5,981 nucleotides of DNA from Kiritimatiellia bacterium (GTDB lineage Bacteria > Verrucomicrobiota > Kiritimatiellia > RFP12 > UBA1067): contig JAFPNP010000184.1 in NCBI GenBank assembly GCA_017411125.1, positions 1-5,981 of the forward strand, in the 5' to 3' direction. Below are positions 5,544 through 5,981 of the stretch, one piece after another (the stretch's first letter is position 1; each line of letters begins with the position of its first letter). A program made the translations under genes and the position numbers. Under the pieces are notes generated by a model, which worked only from the letters and a program-made list of their open reading frames with translations, was not told the origin of the DNA and searched no databases.

Positions 5544-5981
5544 TTGTTGTCCTCGTTTTGCAAGGCAGAAATGGATACAGGGAAGGTCGTCGTTTTGTTG
5601 ATTGTCGCAGTGCCGTATCCTACGCTGTCCACTATGAAGCCGGAGATTTTTGCGGTATGCTTTTTCAGTTTGGAATTCATCAGAGAATAGGCCTTGAACG
5701 AACCTTTGAACACTCCCGTTTTGTAGGTGTAGGTGAGCTTCATCGCGGAAAGGTTTGCATTGACCGTATCATTCGTGCCTTGCAGTTGATACGATATTGC
5801 CCCGGTGGTCTTGTCCTTCGTTTTTTTGTACTTGACCGGCGCGGGTTTTGCGAACGTCCATTTGCCGCCGTATACGGAGAAGCGTTCCGGCTTCGCCGCA
5901 GTGGGCAGAAGATCCTGGAGCGTGCCCGCCGGCAAGTTTGCGGCGCCGGCGTCGATGCTTGCGCCATACCTCCCGTCCTGC
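5540..5981 (-). CDS. C-terminal part of an unrecognised, probably exported protein with an FKGSF-type beta module
   Basis: The frame is open to the window edge and ends at TGA 5542-5540, so about 146 C-terminal residues of a longer protein are present. A TTG at 5935 could in principle start translation, but the frame continues upstream with plausible protein ('QDGRYGASIDAGAANLPAG'), so a 5' truncation is the better reading. The sequence is rich in Thr, Lys, Gly, Ser, Tyr and Val and looks like successive beta strands: 'YGGKWTFAKP', 'AISYQLQGTNDTVNANLSAMKLTYTYKTGVFKGSFKAYS' region, then 'KLKKHTAKISGFIVDSVGYGTATI'. The pattern of a 'TGVFKGSFKAY' strand pair followed by 'VDSVGYGTA' resembles modules I recall from large secreted proteins of Kiritimatiellota-like bacteria; this is recollection, not a search result. 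No catalytic motif is visible. The gene overlaps the HEAT-like gene by 4 nt and heads the visible part of the operon, which fits a surface or periplasmic role. The function is unknown. Confidence 0.75.
   Translation of the reverse strand, partial: QDGRYGASIDAGAANLPAGTLQDLLPTAAKPERFSVYGGKWTFAKPAPVKYKKTKDKTTGAISYQLQGTNDTVNANLSAMKLTYTYKTGVFKGSFKAYSLMNSKLKKHTAKISGFIVDSVGYGTATINKTTTFPVSISALQNEDNK
5551..5554 (-). promoter_or_regulatory. Ribosome binding site of the HEAT-like gene inside the upstream coding end
   Basis: GAGG on the minus strand (5554-5551) lies 7 nt before the ATG at 5543, inside the last codons of the upstream gene. Together with the 4-nt ATGA overlap (stop TGA 5542-5540, start ATG 5543-5541) it marks coupled translation and fixes the start of the HEAT-like gene. 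Confidence 0.65.

Noticed and set aside
1..5981. CRISPR arrays, tRNA/rRNA genes, insertion sequences, phage genes
   Set aside because: There are no regularly spaced repeats, no tRNA-like cloverleaf, no terminal repeats and no transposase or phage motifs. Nearly all of the window is accounted for by six protein genes.

Overview
The window looks like a piece of a GC-rich bacterial chromosome. It is most plausibly from the Planctomycetes-Verrucomicrobia-Chlamydiae group, with Kiritimatiellota/Verrucomicrobiota my best guess. The grounds are a Tat-exported Gfo/Idh/MocA oxidoreductase of the type that multiplies in that group, a membrane-anchored HEAT-like protein, and a secreted-protein C-terminus with an 'FKGSFKAY...VDSVGYGTA' module that I associate from memory with Kiritimatiellota-like genomes. 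The taxonomic call is inference; no rRNA or other marker is present.

Layout. Positions 2-451 (+) hold the 3' end of an aminoglycoside-phosphotransferase-like small-molecule kinase that begins outside the window. A 160-bp gap follows, with an 8-bp perfect inverted repeat and an extended -10 promoter candidate. Next come two tightly packed plus-strand genes: a Tat-signal Gfo/Idh/MocA oxidoreductase (612-2000) and an NADP-type isocitrate dehydrogenase, icd (2006-3265). Convergent to these and only 24 bp away is a minus-strand cluster. In transcription order it is the C-terminal part of an unrecognised protein with an FKGSF-type module (5981-5540, truncated by the window edge), a membrane-anchored HEAT-like protein (5543-4716), and a WbaP/WcaJ-type polyprenyl-phosphate sugar-1-phosphate transferase (4705-3290).

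How the genes may work together. The minus-strand genes are linked by an ATGA overlap (5540-5543) and by a 10-nt gap in which the ribosome binding site of the sugar transferase overlaps the stop codon of the HEAT gene. They therefore very probably form one translationally coupled operon concerned with the cell envelope or surface polysaccharide. The plus-strand oxidoreductase and icd appear to share a promoter although their predicted compartments differ (exported versus cytosolic), so their pairing may be incidental.

Most of the window is ordinary housekeeping or envelope sequence. I see no CRISPR array, mobile element, tRNA or rRNA. The most interesting parts are the little-studied surface-module/HEAT/sugar-transferase operon and the degenerate nucleotide-binding motif of the exported oxidoreductase.
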